Position numbers and translations under genes: made by a program. Of a stretch of 9,142 nt of DNA, positions 6,151 through 9,142 are shown piece after piece. This stretch comes from Dehalococcoidia bacterium (GTDB taxonomy: Bacteria > Chloroflexota > Dehalococcoidia > Dehalococcoidales > Fen-1064), in contig PMCB01000129.1 of the NCBI GenBank assembly GCA_003153955.1, forward strand, positions 189-9,330, in the 5' to 3' direction. Under the pieces are notes generated by a model, which ran no database searches, was not told the origin of the DNA, and saw nothing but the letters and a program-made list of their open reading frames with translations. The stretch's first letter is position 1. Each line of letters begins with the position of its first letter.

Positions 6151-6531
6151 CATTCATTTTCCAAATAGGCGATTGCTTTAGGGAGTTTTTCAGGTTGGCA
6201 CAACGGGATGCCGGAATAGTCCTGGAAAGTACTTTCTAGAAGGGCGCGCATATGAACACGGCCGGCCCGGTTAAGATGATATTTTTGCGCAGACCATTTC
6301 ACGAGCAGCCGGACGGGTTCTTTAAGGGTGCGGGTATTGGCAGTACTTTGACTGAGCATCGACTGTAGTTTGAGACGCATGATCGCCGATTCCTGAGGAA
6401 CGTTCTCTTTAGTGACGATATTCCATAACTGGCTAACCTGGTCGGGAGTGAGGAGGGAGGAATAAAACCCGTGTTTACGGGCATTCTGATTACCTTTTTG
6501 GCCGCCGCGATTACATTTTTTTCTTCTTCAT
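6150..6531 (-). pseudogene. Frameshifted small gene with a GNQNARKHGFYS motif
   Basis: A well-placed GAGG lies 8 nt upstream of ATG 6529-6531, but translation from it gives only M-K-K-K-K-M before a stop. Past the run of seven A (6522-6516 on the minus strand), the reading frame beginning at TGT 6515 is open for 121 codons to the TGA at 6152-6150. It starts with the distinctive motif GGQKGNQNARKHGFYS, followed by LLTPDQ and a helical, basic body ending in YLENE. Removing one A would fuse both into a ~126-residue protein beginning MKKKKCNRGG. The motif is of a kind I know from many short bacterial proteins of unknown function, some labelled phage small-terminase-like; I do not assign a function. 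The downstream frame has no good internal start before ATG 6380. It may be a true pseudogene, an assembly indel in a homopolymer, or a gene read by slippage. Confidence 0.6.
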
Positions 6532-6540
6532 ACCGCTAAC

Positions 6541-6740
6541 CTCAAATTACTCCGCTGAATCCGCAAGAATAAGATAACATGTGAAAGATTAATGAGTCAA
6601 GGGGATTTTGTCACCAATTTTACGAGCCCCCTCTCTCCAAACTCTCTCCCACAAAGTGGCGAGAGGGCTAACCGGGGCGGTTTTTGGCACCAATATGAAC
6701 GAGCTTTCAATGGTCAGGTTAAAGTAATGAGCGTTTTCGA
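6541..6740. other. Non-coding stretch with a GAGAGGG palindrome between short direct repeats
   Basis: CCCTCTC (6629-6635) and GAGAGGG (6661-6667) form a stem with a 25-nt loop. Imperfect direct repeats flank it: TTTTGTCACCAATTTTACGAGC (6606-6627) split from a near match TTTTGGCACCAAT followed by ATGAACGAGC (6682-6704). I see no gene in this stretch. Confidence 0.4.
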
Positions 6741-6898
6741 CGGACTTCAATGAACCTCCAGGAGATCCTTCGCTACGCTCAGGACGTGATAAATAATGTT
6801 GCGCTGCAAGGATGTTACGGAGTAATGATGTAGCAAAGTAATAAGGAAATTAGTAATGAGTTACATTCGCCCCCTCAGACGGTAACCTCAAAATGACA
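6741..6898 (+). repeat. Dispersed repeat, direct copy 1 (upstream of acetyltransferase)
   Basis: The first 122 bp (6741-6862) align without any gap to 7538-7659, with about 16 mismatches by hand count. The following segment is more diverged, but both copies end at ATGACA (6893-6898 and 7687-7692). Both contain the core TGTTACGGAGTAATGATG and an apparent internal echo of GTAATGATG-like words. No reading frame is conserved, so it looks like a non-coding mobile or recombinogenic repeat. Confidence 0.75.
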
Positions 6899-6922
6899 AA
6901 TTAATATGTAATATATTAATAT
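6893..6922 (+). promoter_or_regulatory. Weak promoter and AT-rich inverted repeat upstream of the acetyltransferase
   Basis: ATGACA (6893-6898) is a moderate -35 match, followed after 18 nt by TAATAT (6917-6922). Overlapping it is a perfect inverted repeat, ATTAATAT (6900-6907) and ATATTAAT (6913-6920), which could be an operator. The region is almost pure A/T, so such matches are easy to get by chance. Confidence 0.25.
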
Positions 6923-6971
6923 TTTAGAATGACTGTATTTGGATAATCTTTACCAATATGCAGGAAAAATA

Positions 6972-7481
6972 ATGAATATAAATCTTGTTTCTCCGTCAGA
7001 AATTGATTCGGTGATGGTGTTAGTTAAAGGTGCGATTCAGAAGATGCACCGCAACGGCATCCAGCAGTGGGGTGAGTATTATCCCACCAGTGAGATATTC
7101 CAAGCAGATATTGCTGCCGGTTCTTTGTACGCAGCGCGGATTGACGGCAGTATTGTGGGAATCATCGGCCTGGATGAAAATCAAAATTCGGAATGGAAAA
7201 ACCAGGATTGGGTTGATATTGAAGGCAAACCGCTGGTTGTTCACCGGGTTTGTGTAGCCGTGAATTTTCAGGGGCAGGGCATCGCAAAAAAACTGATGCG
7301 TTTTGCCGAGGATTATGCCGGGAAAAACGGCTACACGTCAATACGTCTGGACGCATTGGCCGGGAATCCGATTTCGCTCGGATTATATGACTCATTGGGT
7401 TATCGGCGCTGCGGCACTTTCAAAGGGCATCAACACGATTGTTATTGCTTTGAGAAGATATTGCAGGACGATGGGGATTGA
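6972..7481 (+). CDS. GNAT-family N-acetyltransferase
   Basis: 169-residue cytoplasmic acetyltransferase that would transfer an acetyl group from acetyl-CoA to an amine on a small molecule or protein; the substrate cannot be told. The GNAT core is clear: N-terminal IDSVMVLVKGAIQKMHRNGIQQW (11-33), the central strand IVGIIGLDEN (61-70), motif A HRVCVAVNFQGQGIAKKLM (91-109) with the acetyl-CoA pyrophosphate-binding QGQGIA (100-105), and motif B IRLDALAGNPISLGLYDSLGY (124-144). Length is normal. I start at ATG 6972-6974 because AGGA lies 6 nt upstream and the family begins close to this point; a TTG 33 nt upstream is unlikely. The gene is alone on the plus strand, between two direct copies of a dispersed repeat, which suggests an acquired or rearranged cargo gene. 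Confidence 0.9.
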   Translation: MNINLVSPSEIDSVMVLVKGAIQKMHRNGIQQWGEYYPTSEIFQADIAAGSLYAARIDGSIVGIIGLDENQNSEWKNQDWVDIEGKPLVVHRVCVAVNFQGQGIAKKLMRFAEDYAGKNGYTSIRLDALAGNPISLGLYDSLGYRRCGTFKGHQHDCYCFEKILQDDGD

Positions 7482-7537
7482 CCCCTTAATACATTCGCTA
7501 TGCGCGGTGCCTGCAACCATGAGCTGGAATGACAAAA

Positions 7538-7692
7538 TGGATTTCAGTGAACCGCAAGGAGACCCTTCACTACGTTCAGGGCGTGATAAATGATGTTGCG
7601 CTGCAATGATGTTACGGAGTAATGATGTAGCAAAGCAATGAGGAAATGAATGATGAGTTGCTTTCGTCCGCCCAAAGCGGACTCAGTATGAC
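7538..7692 (+). repeat. Dispersed repeat, direct copy 2 (downstream of acetyltransferase)
   Basis: Lies exactly 797 bp from copy 1, with an ungapped 122-bp match (7538-7659). It also contains CGTCCGCCCAAAGCGGAC (7665-7682), a small palindrome (GTCCGC with GCGGAC) absent or decayed in copy 1. It starts 57 bp after the acetyltransferase stop. Confidence 0.75.
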
Positions 7693-7744
7693 ATTGCGAT
7701 GTCAGATTGCCGTGTCATCCTTCAGCTGAAGGATTCCTCGCAAT
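7693..7744. repeat. Palindromic REP-like element
   Basis: ATTGCG (7693-7698) and CGCAAT (7739-7744) are outer inverted arms. Inside is the perfect 18-bp palindrome ATCCTTCAGCTGAAGGAT (7717-7734). The segment CAGATTGCCGTGTCATCCTTCA (7703-7724) recurs nearly unchanged at the right end of the window (9119-9141), so this is a repeated element, not a one-off palindrome. No T-tract follows, so terminator function is not evident. Confidence 0.65.
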
Positions 7745-7789
7745 AGAAAGGGGATGGTAAAAGGGAAATATATATCCAAAACAGGTGAT

Positions 7790-8004
7790 ATGAATACTTT
7801 TACAAATATAATAATATCGATATTGGGTTTTTGTATGATAGTAATAAAGCTATATCAAATTGGGCTGTTGAGTTATATTACAAAACTAGGCATATTCGTT
7901 ATAAGGTAGAATCCTTTCGTTTTGGTTTTTATTTAGTTGGTATTTTATTTATAATTTTTGAAATACTTTCCTTTGTGCATGTAGTTAAATACCAATGTTC
8001 CTGA
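7790..8004 (+). pseudogene. AT-rich broken hydrophobic reading frame, partly NuoA-like
   Basis: An ATG at 7790 just after AGGTGAT opens a 39-codon hydrophobic frame (MNTFTNIIISILG..., stop 7907-7909). In the -1 frame relative to it, an open stretch 7789-8004 has no credible start but encodes near its end FGFYLVGILFIIFEI. This resembles the second transmembrane segment of NuoA-type (complex I subunit A) proteins, where FYLVAILFIIFDIE-like sequences are common. Together these could be one small membrane-protein gene split by a frameshift, about 70 residues and so shorter than NuoA, and without the acidic and Trp-containing segment that normally follows. The region is much richer in A/T than its neighbours. 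Hydrophobic frames arise easily in such DNA, so the NuoA likeness may be chance. Confidence 0.3.
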
Positions 8005-8060
8005 TTTGAAGCAGGTCACCATAAGCAGGCAAGTGATGGAGTGTTCCAACAACGTTCCAC

Positions 8061-9035
8061 CTATCTTTTCATCTTAATCGAGATAAGGTCCGGTTCTTTG
8101 ACCGTTTTTACTTCCGCGATTCCCTGGCTCTCCAACCAAGTTAGGAAATTGCCGTATGGATTTCTCCGGCTAAATCCTACATCTTGGGGATAAATCTCGT
8201 TTTCGTCCAACCGTTCGCGGCATGTCTGACCGAATGTGCCTTTTTTAACAGGTTTGCCTTTAAGCTCTTTAATTACATCGATACATTGGTCAACAACATA
8301 TGGTTTATCCCAAGGAATCAGGTTACTATCTTCAACAGACGCTTTTAACCTATCGCTAATTTCGTCAGTTTCAGACCAGATATAGACATCAACCCCTATC
8401 CGTTTCAACTCTTTTAGTAAGTTAATGTAATCCCCATCTTTCGAAACAAGGATAAAAATCGTTTTTTCTGGACTCTGCATACATTCCTGCAAACTGTCCC
8501 TAGTAAGCTGAGAATCAGCATCAAAGTAACCTTCAAATGATTGAAAATTTAGTTTTTCAAACGTTGCTTTGACTGTCGTTTTAGGAACTCCGTTTTGAAA
8601 TGAGAAATATGTTAGTCCAGTAGGTTGAGGACAATATGCTTTGAGAACCTGGTTCGCTACAGTTGCAGGGAAAAGAAGGTCAATGTATTCCTTCATATAT
8701 CCCCATTCGTCCTCTATGTCTTCAACTTTCAGACATAAATTCTGAAAATCCCACGCCAATACTAGTTTGCTACGCTGCTTTGAAGCTTTTACCATACTTT
8801 CCCTCCTTTTGAAGAAACTTGGAGATTGACCTTTTTGCTTGGCAATAGCATAGATAGCCGCAAGAGTATCCGCGTCCGGTGTAGTCGCATTGGCCTCCCA
8901 GCGGGACAGGGTGTTAACAGGAACATCAAGAAGGTCAGCAAGTTTTGCTTGGCTAAGGCCAAGTTTCTTTCTAATGTCTGCTATGACGGTTCGATCAAAA
9001 TAATAATCATATAGTTCAGGTCTTATCGGTGCCAT
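8061..9035 (-). CDS. XRE-type HTH, NYN (PIN-like) nuclease and C-terminal winged-helix fusion protein
   Basis: 324 residues, soluble, with three parts. Residues 15-70 form an XRE/Cro-type DNA-binding domain with the helix-turn-helix LSQAKLADLLDVPVNTLSRWE (27-47 area). Residues 91-240 match a NYN/PIN-like metal-dependent RNase domain: AWDFQN (D96, N99), YFDADSQLTRD (D174 and D180 as family acidic positions), and LVSKDGDY (D200, D202; the usual form is S.D.DF). Residues 250-324, with a conserved-looking NPYGNFLTWLESQGIAEV, resemble the small winged-helix (LOTUS/OST-HTH-like) domain often attached to NYN proteins and thought to bind RNA. The set of acidic residues suggests an active nuclease. 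The HTH suggests promoter binding, perhaps autoregulation. No partner gene is adjacent. ATG 9033-9035 is preceded by a consensus promoter so close that the mRNA is likely leaderless, and no ribosome binding site is visible. Function (RNA processing, stress or phage response) is not known. Confidence 0.88.
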   Translation of the reverse strand: MAPIRPELYDYYFDRTVIADIRKKLGLSQAKLADLLDVPVNTLSRWEANATTPDADTLAAIYAIAKQKGQSPSFFKRRESMVKASKQRSKLVLAWDFQNLCLKVEDIEDEWGYMKEYIDLLFPATVANQVLKAYCPQPTGLTYFSFQNGVPKTTVKATFEKLNFQSFEGYFDADSQLTRDSLQECMQSPEKTIFILVSKDGDYINLLKELKRIGVDVYIWSETDEISDRLKASVEDSNLIPWDKPYVVDQCIDVIKELKGKPVKKGTFGQTCRERLDENEIYPQDVGFSRRNPYGNFLTWLESQGIAEVKTVKEPDLISIKMKR

Positions 9036-9042
9036 ATTTCTA

Positions 9043-9070
9043 ATTATACAGTTTCCCGAAGGATTGTCAA
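9043..9070 (-). promoter_or_regulatory. Consensus promoter of the HTH-NYN gene, leaderless arrangement
   Basis: On the minus strand a perfect TTGACA (9070-9065) and a perfect TATAAT (9048-9043) are separated by 16 nt. Only 7 nt (TAGAAAT) separate the -10 box from the ATG, so transcription should start at or within a base or two of the start codon. A second TTGAC lies 17 nt further upstream (TTGACTACATGAATACTTGACA). Confidence 0.8.
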
Positions 9071-9118
9071 GTATTCATGTAGTCAACAGAAATGGTGATA
9101 TCGTGTTAAATTATTGAG

Positions 9119-9142
9119 TGAGATTGCCGCGTCATCCTTCAA
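9119..9142. repeat. Start of another REP-like element, cut by the window end
   Basis: AGATTGCCGCGTCATCCTTCA near the right edge matches AGATTGCCGTGTCATCCTTCA at 7704-7724 with a single change, in the same orientation. The rest of the palindrome would lie outside the window. Confidence 0.6.

Noticed and set aside
6150..6380. Resemblance of the AIAYLENE tail to the C-terminus of Mg-chelatase-like ComM/YifB proteins
   Set aside because: The likeness is limited to a few residues; extending the frame upstream shows the GNQNARKHGFYS start, which does not belong to that family.
7020..7593. Other frames overlapping the acetyltransferase on both strands
   Set aside because: Shadows of the GNAT frame, which has the family motifs and a ribosome binding site.
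7717..7734. 18-bp palindrome as an intrinsic terminator for the acetyltransferase gene
   Set aside because: No T-tract on either side, and the segment recurs at the window end as part of a dispersed repeat.

Overview
This is bacterial chromosomal DNA of moderate GC content. It has compact, Shine-Dalgarno-led genes on the left and a repeat-rich, gene-poor accessory stretch on the right. [NiFe]-hydrogenase maturation genes and a cobalamin-binding radical SAM enzyme point to an anaerobe. The gene types and the short palindromic repeats would fit a Dehalococcoidia-like Chloroflexota or a syntrophic anaerobe. That placement is a guess: there is no rRNA or other marker gene here.

Left half (1-5443), all on the minus strand, read right to left: hypE, hypA and hypB form a tight unit for nickel delivery and Fe-cyanide ligand synthesis. 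It is followed by a B12-binding radical SAM protein of the HpnP-like/DUF4070 type with its own promoter. Next come a DUF47 (PhoU-like) protein and a PiT-type phosphate transporter that runs off the left edge. DUF47 plus PiT is a classic low-affinity phosphate uptake pair; here a hairpin with a T-tract lies between them.

Middle (5454-6971): no intact gene. It holds several short palindromes, a set of imperfect direct repeats of about 50 bp, and a minus-strand gene with a good ribosome binding site and ATG whose frame is broken at a run of seven A residues. A dispersed repeat occurs here once inverted (5604-5656) and once direct (6741-6898).

Right part (6972-9142): a plus-strand GNAT acetyltransferase lies between two direct copies of a ~155-bp repeat; their first 122 bp align without gaps, about 87% identical by hand count. 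An AT-rich stretch follows with a broken hydrophobic reading frame, including a NuoA-like membrane segment. The last gene, on the minus strand, encodes an XRE-type HTH fused to a NYN (PIN-like) RNase domain and a C-terminal winged-helix/LOTUS-like segment. It has a consensus promoter (TTGACA, 16 nt, TATAAT) placed so that the mRNA should be leaderless. The window ends inside another copy of a palindromic repeat also found at 7702-7744, so this gene too is bracketed by same-orientation repeats.

The most unusual items are the HTH-NYN-winged-helix protein with its leaderless promoter, the A7-frameshifted gene, and the repeat-delimited cargo arrangement.
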